Below, piece by piece: positions 36,000 through 47,262 of a DNA stretch of 64,000 bases. Position 1 is the first letter of the stretch, and each line of letters begins with the position of its first letter. The notes beneath the pieces were generated by a model that saw only the letters and a list, made by a program, of their open reading frames with translations, was not told the origin of the DNA and did no database searches. The translations under genes and the position numbers were made by a program. The stretch is from Schistosoma mansoni (taxonomy: Eukaryota; Platyhelminthes; Trematoda; Strigeidida; Schistosomatidae), in contig NW_017386000.1 in the NCBI RefSeq assembly GCF_000237925.1, forward strand, positions 186,001 to 250,000, read 5' to 3'.

Positions 36000-36017
36000 T
36001 GGTGAGACCGACGTGAT
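36000..36017 (+). promoter_or_regulatory. Primer binding site, tRNA-Trp-like
   Basis: TGGTGAGACCGACGTGAT starts two bases after the 5' LTR. Compared with the complement of the remembered animal tRNA-Trp 3' end, it matches at 16 of 18 positions. CsRn1-type elements are reported to use tRNA-Trp. Confidence 0.7.
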
Positions 36018-36178
36018 CTGGTACACCAAGTCAATATACTGTGAGTCTGTTCCATTTTGGAATATTATTATTCACTGTTATTCTTTATTTGAATTTTATA
36101 TATTGTGATATACTTTTTTTCGCGAATTTTTTTTCTCGGATATATTTTAATTAGACACTTTTCGTTATCTATATTACT

Positions 36179-37012
36179 GTGACGGAACACTCTCCTAAGG
36201 TTCTTAAGTTTAAGTCTATTCCCCCTATTTCGATTCAGTTAACGCCATTTTGGCCTGACAATATCGAGTCCTGGTTCTGCTATGAAGAAGCCGATTTTTG
36301 CATGCACGGAATCACGGACTCGCGCACACGTTTCCTCGCGGTAGTTAAGGCGTTACCGCGCGAGTTTAACAGGTACGTAACACCTAGTATGTTTACTAGT
36401 GATGTTCCCGAACCTTACGAAACGCTTAAGCTATCGATTTTAAAACGCGGAGACCTAACTGGTCGACAACGGTTAGACCAACTCCTTAACAATATCGACT
36501 TGCAACATGGTTCTGCGACGGACATGTTGCATAGAATGAGAGAAGTCATCGGCCAACGGACTTTCGATGATGGCCTATTTAGACAACTTTTCTTGTCTAA
36601 ACTCCCTCAACAGGTGCAGGCAGTGCTTGCTTCATTTCAAAACAATGCCATAGATGAACTAGTTGCATCTGCCGATCGAATCTTGGAAATCACCAAATTT
36701 TCTAAGGCCGAGGTTTTTTCCATCAAAGAAAAACCCCAATCGACCTCGACTGACATGGCCGAACTATGTCACACGCTTACAAGATATCTTAGAGTTCGTA
36801 ATGACCGTAGTCGGTCAAAATCCCCACGTAGGAGCGTTTCACGTAAGAGATCTGTCTCTCGACCACGAGGGACAGTCAACCCCGACTGGTGCTGGTATCA
36901 TAACCAGTACGGTAAGTCTTCCAGAAATTGCAGGAAGCCCTGCAATTATCCGACCCCAAAATCGAGTGACACGAAAAACAGTTCGGGAAACTTCCCAGCC
37001 GGCACGCGTTAA
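36179..37012 (+). CDS. gag: Gag polyprotein of the LTR element
   Basis: About 277 codons. It starts with the capsid-type block [20 protein letters not shown], typical of CsRn1/mag-like Gag, and then an Arg/Ser-rich linker. It ends with a CHCC nucleocapsid box (C238, H241, C251, C255: C-x2-H-x9-C-x3-C). The frame is open from 36155 but has no ATG before codon 42. GTG at 36179 sits where an ATG would be expected. The start codon may have mutated, or initiation may be non-AUG. Pol follows in the -1 frame with an overlap at 36970-37012. Confidence 0.88.
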   Translation: MTEHSPKVLKFKSIPPISIQLTPFWPDNIESWFCYEEADFCMHGITDSRTRFLAVVKALPREFNRYVTPSMFTSDVPEPYETLKLSILKRGDLTGRQRLDQLLNNIDLQHGSATDMLHRMREVIGQRTFDDGLFRQLFLSKLPQQVQAVLASFQNNAIDELVASADRILEITKFSKAEVFSIKEKPQSTSTDMAELCHTLTRYLRVRNDRSRSKSPRRSVSRKRSVSRPRGTVNPDWCWYHNQYGKSSRNCRKPCNYPTPKSSDTKNSSGNFPAGTR

Positions 37013-40000
37013 CGGCAACCGTAGCCGGCGAACATAGCCGTCTGTTATATGTCACGGATGTGACTACGAAAGTTCGCTACCTCGTCGACACTGGTGCAGA
37101 AGTTAGCGTTCTTCCAGCAAATCCCGACGACAGACTTCGCCAGTCTGTTTTAAGTTTACAGGCGGCAAACGGAAAGCCGATCGCTACTTACGGTAAAAGG
37201 TACGTCTACCTTAACGTGGGTTTACGCAAACCCATACACTGGATTTTCGTGGTTGCAGATGTCTCCATGCCAATCATTGGTATAGACCTGTTACAACACC
37301 ACAATCTACTCATCGACACACGCTCACGAAGGTTAATAGATGGAAACACTAAACTATCTGTTTGCGTAACTCCTTGTTCTGGTTGCAGGTTATCCCCAGT
37401 TACGATTAAGCACACCATAGACCCCTCGTACCAATCAGTACTCGACAAATACCCCGGGATATACCAATCGCAATCGAAATTACCTTGTGTAACCAGCAAT
37501 GTTACACATCACATCTCGACTACAGGACCACCTGTATTTTCGAAAGCTCGAAGACTCGCTCCCGAGAAGCTTAGGTTAGCTAAAAACGAATTCGACCACA
37601 TGATGGACCTAGGGATAATTCGACCATCGAATAGTCCATGGGCATCCCCATTGCACATGGTCCCTAAAAAGGACAGCAATGATTGGCGGCCAACTGGTGA
37701 TTATCGGCGTCTGAATGCAAAAACCATTCCCGATCGTTACCCGCTGCCTCATATTCACGATTTGACAGCTACCTTGAAAGGTACGACTGTCTTTTCGAAA
37801 ACCGACTTGGTTAAAGCTTATAACCAAATCCCGATGGCACCTGACGACATTCCTAAAACCGCCATCATCACTCCCTTCGGTCTTTACGAATTTCTACGAA
37901 TGCCTTTTGGTTTAAGAAATGCGGCTCAAACCTTCCAAAGGTTTATAGATGACGTCTTCCGAGGTCTCAACTTCGTACATGCGTATGTTGATGACTGTCT
38001 AATAGCAAGTCCGGACAGAGAGTCACATCTCAAGCATCTGGACATTGTTTTCGATCGACTTCAAAGGCATGGCATTACTGTCAACATTCAGAAATGCCAA
38101 GTCGGGACTAACTGCTTAGACTTCTTAGGACACACCATTGATGCCCAAGGCATCCGACCCCTTAGGAGCAAAGTGGCGGCCATTCTGGATTACCCAGAAC
38201 CAACCACGATCAAGCACTTACGAACTTTCAACGGCCTTGTAAGTTTCTATAGACGGTTCATACCCAAATGCGCATCCCTTATCAAACCGTTAAACGATCA
38301 GCTTCGTGGAAATGCAAAATCAATTACTTTAGACGACATAGCCCGTAAAGCATTTTCCACAGTTAAGGAACACATCGCTAAAGCAACCCTGCTTGCTCAT
38401 CAGGACACTCAAGCGCCCATTAGTATCGCCGTAGACGCATCCGACTCAGCAATCGGAGGAGTCTTACAACAATGGGTTAACAACTCGTGGCAACCTCTAG
38501 GATTTTTCTCCAGACGGTTGCTAGACGCGGAATCTAGGTACAGCACGTTCGGTAGGGAACTCCTAGCTATGTATTATGTTGTACGGCATTTCCAACATTC
38601 CATCGGAGGAAGAGAATTCACGCTTTTTACCGATCACAAACCTCTTACCTTCTCTTTAAGTTCATCTTCAGACAAGTACTCACCGCGAGAGTCTCGACAA
38701 CTCGACTACATTTCGCAGTTTACTTCAGATATACAACACATTTCTGGAGCTAACAATGTAGTCGCAGACGCCTTGTCTCGAATTAGTTCCTTGAACAGTT
38801 TCCAAGGAATCGACCTTCTTAAACTCGCTCAGCCTCAAAAAGAAGACATTGATCTTCAGCATGAGTTATCCTCGACAACTCTTAAACTAAGTGTTAGGCA
38901 GATGGGAACAGGTAAGGAAACCTTACTCTGTGACACATCTACAGGTAGGGATCGTCCAATAGTACCAAAACATTATCGACGCAACGTCTTCAATACGTTG
39001 CACAATCTTTCTCATCCAGGTGCTCGTGCAACAGTCAAACTTATAGCCGAACGCTTTTGTTGGCCTGGCATGAATAAAGACGTGAGGGAGTGGGCACGCT
39101 CCTGTGTAAGCTGTCAGAATTCTAAGGTCATAAGACACAACAAATGTCCCTTAGGCTCTTTCAAGACCCCTGACGCTCGTTTCGACCACGTCCATCTAGA
39201 TTTGGTAGGACCCTTACCCGACTCGAACGGATACTCATATCTCCTAACATGCGTAGACCGTTTTACTCGATGGCCAGAAGCAGTACCGATTAAGGACATT
39301 ACTGCTGAAACCGTGGCCCGCGCTTTCGTCGAACGATGGGTAGCAAATTTCGGCTGCCCTTCAACCATCACTACAGACCGCGGACGCCAGTTCGAATCTG
39401 AACTTTTCCGTTGTCTGACCACACTATTAGGAATCACTCGCTTCCGAACGACCGCCTACCACCCACAAGCAAACGGGTTGGTAGAACGTTTTCATCAACA
39501 ACTAAAAGCTTCATTATCAGCTTCAAACGTTTCACAGTGGACAGACGCTCTTCCACTCGTCTTGCTAGGTATCCGCAGTGCAGTGAAAGCTGACATTGGA
39601 TACACGGCATCTCAACTCGTTTACGGAACGACACTCCGACTCCCAGGAGAATCCGTGGATCCTTCAGCTACTTCATTGAACATGGATCTAAACTCTTACA
39701 CGAGTAGGCTTTCAAACGCTATGCGTTCAGTTAAACCTGCTCACACTCGACCTCAATCAACTGATGTTTTCGTTCAACCCGAATTACGACATAGTACACA
39801 CGCCTTCGTTCGTCGAGACTCACATCGACGACCCCTCGAATCAGCATACGAGGGACCCTTCAAAGTTCTTCAACGCGAACCTAAGTACTATGTAGTCGAT
39901 AAGAACGGTACGAACGATAGCATCAGTATCGACCGACTCAAAGCAGCGTACTTAGAAGGAAACCCTAACTACGTCGATTTTCCTTCGGTACAAGCAAACG

Positions 40001-40143
40001 ACACAGCTACTACACTCGTAGTACCCTACACGACAGCCGACACACAACTTGATACTTCGTCAACGTCGATAGATAAACCTAAAACAACGCGTTCTGGAAG
40101 ACGAGTAAGATTTCCAGAACATCTTAACGAATATTGCACGTAG
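36970..40143 (+). CDS. pol: Pol polyprotein: protease, RT, RNase H, integrase
   Basis: The frame is open from 36970 in -1 relative to gag, without any stop until 40141. Counting from GTG at 37060, there are 1027 codons. Landmarks are protease LVDTGAEV (D10), RT catalytic YVDD (309-312), RNase [11 protein letters not shown] (D459), integrase zinc finger (H648, H652, C682, C685), and the integrase DD35E triad D714, D773, E809. All key residues are present. The product would copy and integrate the element. No chromodomain is visible. Expression probably needs -1 frameshifting from gag. Confidence 0.95.
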   Translation, partial: HEKQFGKLPSRHALTATVAGEHSRLLYVTDVTTKVRYLVDTGAEVSVLPANPDDRLRQSVLSLQAANGKPIATYGKRYVYLNVGLRKPIHWIFVVADVSMPIIGIDLLQHHNLLIDTRSRRLIDGNTKLSVCVTPCSGCRLSPVTIKHTIDPSYQSVLDKYPGIYQSQSKLPCVTSNVTHHISTTGPPVFSKARRLAPEKLRLAKNEFDHMMDLGIIRPSNSPWASPLHMVPKKDSNDWRPTGDYRRLNAKTIPDRYPLPHIHDLTATLKGTTVFSKTDLVKAYNQIPMAPDDIPKTAIITPFGLYEFLRMPFGLRNAAQTFQRFIDDVFRGLNFVHAYVDDCLIASPDRESHLKHLDIVFDRLQRHGITVNIQKCQVGTNCLDFLGHTIDAQGIRPLRSKVAAILDYPEPTTIKHLRTFNGLVSFYRRFIPKCASLIKPLNDQLRGNAKSITLDDIARKAFSTVKEHIAKATLLAHQDTQAPISIAVDASDSAIGGVLQQWVNNSWQPLGFFSRRLLDAESRYSTFGRELLAMYYVVRHFQHSIGGREFTLFTDHKPLTFSLSSSSDKYSPRESRQLDYISQFTSDIQHISGANNVVADALSRISSLNSFQGIDLLKLAQPQKEDIDLQHELSSTTLKLSVRQMGTGKETLLCDTSTGRDRPIVPKHYRRNVFNTLHNLSHPGARATVKLIAERFCWPGMNKDVREWARSCVSCQNSKVIRHNKCPLGSFKTPDARFDHVHLDLVGPLPDSNGYSYLLTCVDRFTRWPEAVPIKDITAETVARAFVERWVANFGCPSTITTDRGRQFESELFRCLTTLLGITRFRTTAYHPQANGLVERFHQQLKASLSASNVSQWTDALPLVLLGIRSAVKADIGYTASQLVYGTTLRLPGESVDPSATSLNMDLNSYTSRLSNAMRSVKPAHTRPQSTDVFVQPELRHSTHAFVRRDSHRRPLESAYEGPFKVLQREPKYYVVDKNGTNDSISIDRLKAAYLEGNPNYVDFPSVQANDTATTLVVPYTTADTQLDTSSTSIDKPKTTRSGRRVRFPEHLNEYCT

Positions 40144-40668
40144 GACATAAGCTTTATCTTGAATTACCCTTTCATAGTTTATTATAAACATTTTTTTAAT
40201 ATGCTCATTTTTTTTATTTATATATAAAAAAACCAAAAAAAACAAAACATTTTTATTTTTTTTTGAGCGTATATATATATATTTTTATATATATAAAAAA
40301 AACCAAAAGAAAACCATTTTTTCCGATTGCTTTTACGCTTTTTGTAAGTGTATTAGTTTACTCATTTTTTCCCGCTCATCTTGTGTCCCTACGCAAGTAC
40401 GAGTGTATTTTTGACATGCACTCACACGTTCTATTTTTCCTCTTTTCCAGGACGGCTGGAAAAGAACGACGATTATGGCAAGGAACCGGAATTTTTCATT
40501 GTACTATATTTCTTTAATGGTATGTTGTACATTTTGGTCCCATAGTTTAAGGAAAGACGACCAGACGCTGCTAAACGAAGCAAGCTATCAGAAGAGTGTT
40601 TACCAACGACAAACTCGTTGGGTTTAAACTTCTGGCTGGTCACGTCTTAGGGGCATCACTACCTCACT

Positions 40669-40684
40669 AGGGGGGGGAGTGATC
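40669..40684 (+). promoter_or_regulatory. Polypurine tract
   Basis: An AGGGGGGGGAGTGATC run ends where the 3' LTR begins. This is the usual site for plus-strand DNA priming. Confidence 0.8.
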
Positions 40685-41010
40685 TGTAGCTGTAAATAAT
40701 TCCCCAAAATCAATAGCTCATTAAGTATTCGACATTGGATGCTGACCATGTTGTTTAAGTGGACTTGTTTAACTGAAGGCTTTCGGTCATGCATCCGTAC
40801 CAGATCACGTTTCAACACGGCGTGGGGCACAGCTCCTACGTTTCATTAGCCAGCTTATAGAAAAGGTCCTCGATATATTGGTAACGAATCAAATATATCT
40901 TTCCTGCCTCTTCTCGTCTGACTTCTGATTTCTATCTGACTGGGAACGATCGAATATAGAAGGTGCTACTGGTAGCTAGTTGTAAAACTAGAACATCCGT
41001 TGCATCATCA
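40685..41010 (+). repeat. 3' LTR of the complete Ty3/gypsy element
   Basis: 326 bp, starting TGTAGCTG and ending CATCA, followed by GGCT. It is 323/326 identical to the 5' LTR. Confidence 0.95.
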
Positions 41011-41206
41011 GGCTCAATAGGTGAAGGAATATTTATTTTGACATGTGAGATTTTTTTACGGAAAATAGTCTGTTGCTTGTCTGGAAGTCTTTCTAGTACC
41101 GGTTCAAGAACTGATTTCCAGAGTGCTAAGAGGGTTTTCAGTGTGAATTGCAGTTTGATCAGCTTTCTAGTAAAATGCTTTCGTAGGTAATTAGACGGCT
41201 CTTTCA
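41011..41206 (-). pseudogene. Upstream half of an open frame split by the LTR element
   Basis: On the minus strand from about 41206 (after CTAAG, a possible splice acceptor), 65 or more codons are open. They read GGSQSLKEPSNYLRKHF, then LLALWKSVLEPVLERLPDKQ, and end SPIEP at the LTR. The frame then fits 35668-35558. The Leu/Lys-rich helical look suggests a real protein, but no family is recognised. Confidence 0.4.
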
Positions 41207-41624
41207 GAGATTGGGAACCACCCTTAGATCATTAGAAGTAATTTTTGCCAGCGATGTTTTCTTTTCTTTTGTTTTTTGTTTAATCCTTCCGAATATCTTG
41301 ATTCGCCTGTATTTTGATAAATTATTATATTGAGTCCCTCTTTCGTTGGACAGGGTCATGATGAAATTGCATAATTCAGTGGGGATTAAAGCTCAGATCA
41401 CGTACATAAACTGCAATATTTCGGATACTGGAAGCCTGACCAATGGTGTTAGACATTTGCTTGGCAACGCAAATACACAGTTCGTTGAACTATGTATCAT
41501 AGAATTCGCTGTTAACACGTTATTTCTGGAGTGTAATACAGTCTTCAGTGAAGTGGGTATAACTGCAGCTTTTCATATGACAATAACTAGAAAAAAATAC
41601 CGTGTTTTCACTTGTGAGGAGTAG

Positions 41625-42057
41625 TGTAACGTCGTGTACTATATTACACCTACAAAGCTTATTCTAGTTCCTGGACAAGCTAATTCACCTATAACATTAT
41701 GAGTCATATTTTGATCTTGTTAATTATTCGCTTATTGACCTGGACTATTTTTTTATATGAGCGTATATGTGTGCACACTTCGTATCTTATTCATTATATG
41801 TCTGTCATTCATTTCTGACTGAAGATAAATATTGAGTAATGCTTGCTTATAACGAGTTGGCTTACCAGCCATCTCCCATGCATGTCATTTTTACTTCGCC
41901 CGCTAACATTTGCTCATGTGCTCACTGCCTTCTAGCCTATGTTATTCGTCAATAAAAGTGTAGTTGCCGCTTCCCTTTGTCCTCTGATATTATACACCGT
42001 TCAGATTGATATAATAACGGTTATCGAAGTGAACTATTATTGAAGCACGGCACTACA
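41625..42057 (+). repeat. Second LTR (solo or remnant) with PBS-like sequence
   Basis: TGTAACGTCGTG at 41625 and CACGGCACTACA ending at 42057 form imperfect terminal inverted repeats. An AATAAA lies near 41950. TGGTGAGCCCGACG follows at 42063, very close to the PBS of the complete element. About 180 bp of possible internal sequence follow (MENTGNSRKLARTHPNP), then a LINE end. No matching second LTR is visible in the window. Confidence 0.55.
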
Positions 42058-42259
42058 CGTATTGGTGAGCCCGACGCACTAGAAAAGAAAGATAACTCAC
42101 TTGAAATGATTTTGAGCGACATTTTTTAGGGTTTTCAAATTTTAACAAACTGAAAAGTTATGGAAAACACTGGTAACTCACGAAAGCTAGCACGCACTCA
42201 TCCAAACCCGAGCACTCCAAAGACGATATCCACGCCTTGAAAAGAGCCATTTTGATTTA

Positions 42260-42420
42260 CCAAATTCATTTTTTCCTCTATTATCGTTAACATACCTAGG
42301 TTTTTGCCTGGAGGTATTGGTGATCCACTGCTGCTAGACACGGAAGCCCGTTAAGCGAAAGCTTCTTCTATTCCGTCCTCAACCATTTGAACCATTCAAG
42401 GTTGTGGTGGCAGAATTGAC
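42260..42420 (+). mobile_element. 3' end of CR1-like LINE
   Basis: The segment from CCTCTATTATCGTTAACATA to the CCATTTGAAC block is the reverse complement of 19120-19240, the 3' UTR of the large CR1-like copy. It is strongly 5'-truncated. Confidence 0.75.
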
Positions 42421-44148
42421 CGAGACGTAACTTTTCACCTGTCCCGTAATGTTTTGACTTTCACCCCTGGTTATTTTGTATTAACTCTTTTTATTTAATA
42501 TAATCGCATTGCTTGCATTTACTGATTTACAAATCAACACTTTCTACTATTAATCGCTCTTACAGCTTTTCTTACGCACGCTATCATAACACTACATTAA
42601 TGTAGGTAATTACCTTCAAGCAAGACGTTTATTTGTTTTCCTGATTAATAATCCCTGGTAACATACATCTTGCAAGGCGTAGCGTGTATCTGTTGAGGAG
42701 AGGTCACCGTGTTGTTGGATACCCATTGCTCCTGCTCTATTGTGAATGTTTACAAGACATGTAATTTCTTGTTTTCCTGACGGTTATAAATTTAAAAGTC
42801 ACTTGCACAGAATTTATGTAGTATCGGTAAACGATGACCGGTCGCGCAGCAAAAGAGCTGGAATAGTCTATACAGTTGGAACCGATTGGGTTGGAATATC
42901 ACGTAGTAACTACTGATAAAGTGCTCGCATTCTAGAGATTATTTCTGATGATCTTTTGCTTCAAAATATACTGTGTCCAGGGAACACTCACAGTTAGTGA
43001 TCTGTTAATTTTTATCATGCTAAAAACATCATATTGTGCCTGTCGCTTTCCAGTTGGGAGTGAAACTGCATTGGACTCCCGTCTATTCTAGCAGTGTTGT
43101 CAACAAACCACTCCAAATATACGAAATATACTATCCTATATGATCTTTCGTAATATATGAGTCAGTTGAGGCTGTACACAACTTCCAAGAAACAAGATCG
43201 GTGTAAAACTTTCCATAAAATGTTTGAATTTCATACGGATGGGTCGGTCATAAATGTAGTGCATGCAGTACTGCTGTTTGTGCAATAAAAAGACAACTTA
43301 TTATAAGAACTTATGTAACTCGTATGTATTAAACTAAAAATATTGCTAATATGGTGGCCTCGAAGTGTAAAATCAGGTGCCGAATTGATGTACATTAAAT
43401 CACACATTACTTTAATTCCTACATAAGCGCAATTCCGCAGCTTAGGTCCTGTTATCGATTGTAATTTCAATATGGTTTGAACGGGTACTCCATGTATATA
43501 GTAATTCTACCTTGTCGAGGGCTCTATAGAAAGTAGGAAACGTCAGTTAGATAAATCATTCCCATCGGCTCTTGTTTTAGGTAACAGTTGAGGTAGTACG
43601 GAGCCAACTCTATAAAATTAAAGAAAAAACTGTACTGTCTAAGACTGAGTTGTCTTCTAGGTTCAATAACCAAACTTCCAGGTGGCGAATCCATCAATAC
43701 CAATGAATCTTCCTGCTTCTCTAGAATAAGATGTTTTAACTGCATGTAACCAAAAGATGTTAGTCCACTACGTACATTCAACAACACTGGTCTGGGCTAG
43801 TTTACCAGTAAGCATCTTCGTCATATTGCACTTTCTCATGGTTCTACTATTAATACTTCACAATAATAACCCTGTTTCTAGGCGCTACGCACCTATACGT
43901 TTTAGAACAATAAGATATGTTTGACTTTATCTACAATAAACTCATCCGGTTATTAAAATTATCAGATGAATCAGCGCTGAACTTTAGTGTGAACGCTGTT
44001 GGCTTTTTCGGGTGCTTAACTCTGCCGTGAATTTATAAGTATCCCCGTTTATTTCGTCTTAAAAGTCCCATCCAAAATCTAATAGGTGAATATCTCTTCT
44101 CATTCCAGATACACTGTCAACTTACTCTCGACATTTCACTTTATAAAA
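42421..44148. other. INO80C upstream region, unidentified minus-strand open frames
   Basis: Minus-strand frames at 43524-43787 (HLILEKQEDSLVLMDSPPGS) and 43231-43470 look somewhat coding and are flanked by possible AG acceptors. No consistent exon chain or family emerged. A divergent neighbour of INO80C is possible. Confidence 0.3.
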
Positions 44149-47094
44149 ATGGCAGTTCCAGAACAATATAGTTCCAGACAATACGAGCGAAAAAAAACAA
44201 ATTTCAAAGGTATCAAACAGGTCTTAAATGCGGAATCTCAAGTAAGATTTATATTTAACACTTCGAATTCAAGTTAGTAATTTGTGTTTCGCATCGTATA
44301 TAAAAATATCCAGCACTAGATAATGCCTGTTTCTCATGGGAGATATATGAATTTAAAATAACAAGACCATTTGGTCGATTTGATGTGATGAAATACTAAG
44401 TAATCACACACCAACTTGTTAACGTGAAATGAAAAATGGAAGGTCAGACTAGCAGATGGAACAAAAAGGATAGAAAAGAATACACAGTACACCACTCTAT
44501 ATGCTAAGTTGAGTCCTATATTACCAGGGTTTTTTTAGCGCAAGTATCAGCTACTCTTAGACACGTTTATATTTCCCTTAGTTTGACGTCTCAACAAACC
44601 CAAGCATCAACTCAGTTCACTTCGGCATAAAATTAGAAAGATTATATTTAAGCTAGTTCTTTTACCTATCTCCACCACATGCCGACCAATAAAAGTTGAG
44701 TGTCTGTCACTCTTGATAATTTGTACCTATATCGGCTCTCCTTAGTACTGGATTGTATTTCTTATATAAGGTAGTAGGATCAGCACTTAAAATCACCTAC
44801 CTCATTATGCACCATAGGACTGATAAGCTTATCGTCATTGCACTCGACCATTCATGTTTATTCGCTCAAACATTAATATCTCCGATGTCTGGATCAAGAA
44901 TTATTTCCTATTGTAATTAACTGGATTTCTGGCCAAGAATAGGACTGAAACTAGGTACCTATGCTGTTTGCAAGTATTATTGTAAAAGTCAAATTTATTC
45001 CACACTCGATTGTATTGTAGCCACGTATTACTTTTTAATTATCAAGAAGTGCGTTTCGAGCAGGTTAAATCTTTGTCGTTTAACTTTCCCGTACACGTGA
45101 ACATTGTATAAGCAGTGTAGCTAATTTATCTAGATTCATGAGCTTGTAACTAGATTAGATTGGTCAATCGACCGAGTCAAGTGCTCATACGGTGGATTGT
45201 CCTTTGGAATACTGTAGCGAAATAGTTATTAAGTCCACGCAGAACTTCGGCTTATCTGTTGTTCATACGTAGTACCCCCAAAAGCCCTGGTACGGCCGAG
45301 AGTGAGGAGAGTCTGCTCCCCTTTTCAAAATGCTCTCACATGGCCACGCGTATATAGCCTCTGCCAGGGAAGTCCTACTCAATGCCTTCTCGTGGCATTA
45401 CTGTTGTTTACGAAATTGAGAGGACGAAAAGCAAATGTCCGGCGCTTTAACCGGGTTGGTGGACACGGAAAGTCCACCTAGTGGAGTTGGAAAACCCTGA
45501 TTCCAAACCAATGGTGCACATGGGCTCCAGTATCCTGAGGGAACAAATGGCGTATGAATCAATCGTTGGTCACCGGCTACCATGGGACTGTATCTCCTCA
45601 CGATGCTCTCTACTGACTTGTGGATCAGACCTTTAGGTCGAAGGCTCCGGGTGTGGTTCCCTAAGAAAACCACCTGTTTCGGTTTGGGCACCAGGGTAGT
45701 ATCACAGCCCTCACAGAAATCAAATGAGATTTGTGCGGTGCATATATATCTGGTGCCCCTCTGTACCAATATTCATGTGTTTAAATAAATACGTAGTACT
45801 CAACAGTTGCATCAACTTACACATAAATCCAACCGGTCCACTTTCCTCTGGAAACCACCATGTAGTAGGACTAAGTTTATGTTGCTTATAATATACCTCT
45901 ATTCGTTGCGCAAAAGGCATCAAAACCAAGCTGGAGAAATGTATGTTACGAAGTATTTAGTAACATATTTAATCTATCCAATCTGGAAAGTAACGTTTAA
46001 AATTTTCGTACATATTGTTGAGTTAGCGTAACATAAAATGTGAGGATTTGTTGACCCATAAACAACGTTAATTTTAAGATGTTCCTGTTGGCTATGAAAT
46101 TACGGGTATGAGAAAATTACTCTTTACTGTTGTATGTGACGATTCAATGAATCAATGTAACTCAGTGAATAAGTACGTTTTAGTATTCCGAACCCGTTTG
46201 CATTCATGTTTTGGGAGCTAGTTTTTGTATCTGTTTCCTCCTATCTGATTAAGTAAAATGACTTCCAAACTAAGCATCTACTATGGGATTACTAACAATT
46301 GTCTGTCAACCTCTGGTCCTACTATAATTAATCTCGTGCCTGCTCACTATCTGACTGACATAGTGATGTGAGACAAACACCTTAGCAGAATCCAGTTTCT
46401 TATGACAGCTTTAGGAGTATGGTGATGCTTCGTATTTGCTAAGTAAGAATACTGGCTTTTCACACGCGCACCTACCCGACCAATATGAAATCGATTGAAC
46501 ATCCTATCTGCATTGACCCCGCTGGATTGGTTGTTGCGGTAACTCCCACTGAAAATTTTTACCATATGTTCTTTCCTCTCGACTATTCGTTTCCGTTGTT
46601 GTGGAGAACAGATACCCAGCGGGTTTTCTATTGGTTAATACAACCTGAAACGAAAGCTTGTTAAACCATTGCTATGTAAAATGATCCACAGGTGGTTTGA
46701 GTATTCAACTCTTCATTATTAGGCCATGAATTTATAGTTATTCTATTTTGGGCGGTATGCAGATTATCATCTATCCATACAATGGTCGAAACCCACTTCT
46801 TTATACATAATCTCTCACAAAATTTCAAATCCACTACTTTTCAGATTAGTATTTATTTGTTCTTAACTGCAGGTTAGCTATTCGCCAGATGCTGTTCTTT
46901 ACAATCATCTGAATGCACCACCATGCATTTGTCCACCTATGAAAGTTTCTGATTTAAGTGGGATACCAACCGCCTATACAGATCCATCGACAAAACTAAA
47001 TTATGCAACTTGTTCCGAGTTTAAAAGAATACGTTATTTGCCTCAGCATATCGTTAATGGGTACTTGGCTTTGAGAGGAGTATCCAATATTTAA
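44149..47094 (+). CDS. INO80C: INO80 complex subunit C (IES6 homologue), two exons
   Basis: Exon 1 is 44149-44241 (MAVPEQYSSRQYERKK, then FKGIKQVLNAESQ) with donor GTAAGA. Exon 2 is 46873-47094 after acceptor TTAACTGCAG, phase 0. The product is 104 residues. Exon 2 holds a YL1 C-terminal domain: MKVSDLSGIPTAYTDPST, then FKRIRYLPQHIVNGYLALRG and a stop. INO80C/Ies6 supports the INO80 chromatin remodeller in the nucleus. The human protein is longer (about 190 residues), so the N-terminus is short here. VPS72 also has this domain, but the short KQIL-like lead and the ending favour INO80C. The gene converges on MRPL12, 69 bp away. Confidence 0.85.
44242..46872 (+). other. INO80C intron 1
   Basis: A 2631-bp GT-AG intron containing a full copy of the roughly 500-bp repeat at 45276-45793. 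The rest shows nothing recognised. Confidence 0.6.
45276..45793 (+). repeat. Roughly 500-bp interspersed repeat, full copy
   Basis: This copy runs from CCCCCAAAAGCCCTGG to a TGTGTTTAAATAAATA tail. The last 60 bases (from GGTGCATATATATCTGGTGC) match the RTE type A 3' end at 7908-7998. It is in the sense orientation within INO80C intron 1. Confidence 0.8.
46873..47094 (+). CDS. INO80C: INO80C exon 2 (YL1 C-terminal domain)
   Basis: 73 codons plus TAA. It starts VSYSPDAVLYNHLNAPP, which parallels the human stretch before the YL1_C domain. All hallmark positions are kept (YTDP, RIRYLP, GYLALR). Confidence 0.88.
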   Translation, partial: VSYSPDAVLYNHLNAPPCICPPMKVSDLSGIPTAYTDPSTKLNYATCSEFKRIRYLPQHIVNGYLALRGVSNI

Positions 47095-47163
47095 TAACAG
47101 CAATATACTACTGGTTTTAATTTGGAAAATATCTATTTTTTATGCCTGTGTATACAATAATAT

Positions 47164-47262
47164 TCATTCAATTGCAATAGACGCTCCAACCTCTTCTAAT
47201 ACTTTCTTTATTTGTTCAGCTTCGTCCTTGCTCACGTCAGTCTTTATATTGGCAGGCGCACT
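47164..47262 (-). CDS. MRPL12: MRPL12 exon 3
   Basis: Acceptor CACTTTTAG, then 32 codons ending EEVGASIAIE and TGA at 47166-47164. This is the final helix and strand of the L7/L12 fold. Confidence 0.92.
   Translation of the reverse strand, partial: SAPANIKTDVSKDEAEQIKKVLEEVGASIAIE

Larger units (their letters stand above)
35673..41010 (+). mobile_element. Complete Ty3/gypsy LTR retrotransposon, CsRn1/Boudicca-like
   Basis: This 5338-bp element has identical-length LTRs, a GGCT target duplication (35669-35672 and 41011-41014), a primer binding site, gag, pol, and a polypurine tract just before the 3' LTR. The Gag CHCC box, PBS type and pol order point to the CsRn1 clade, which includes schistosome Boudicca. 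LTR divergence under 1% marks a young insertion. Positions 40144-40684 hold no convincing third ORF; an 84-codon frame at 40263-40517 lies in low-complexity AT-rich DNA. Confidence 0.95.

Noticed and set aside
37206-39634. Several minus-strand and alternate-frame open frames over pol
   Set aside because: They are shadows of the intact pol frame and have no independent coding signal.
40263-40517. Third, env-like ORF after pol (84 codons)
   Set aside because: Begins in low-complexity AT-rich DNA, shows no envelope hallmarks such as a fusion peptide or cysteine pattern, and is too short.
43231-43787. Ribosome-biogenesis (NOC3-like) gene reading divergently from INO80C
   Set aside because: A weak resemblance in one short block only; no exon chain with consistent phases could be built.
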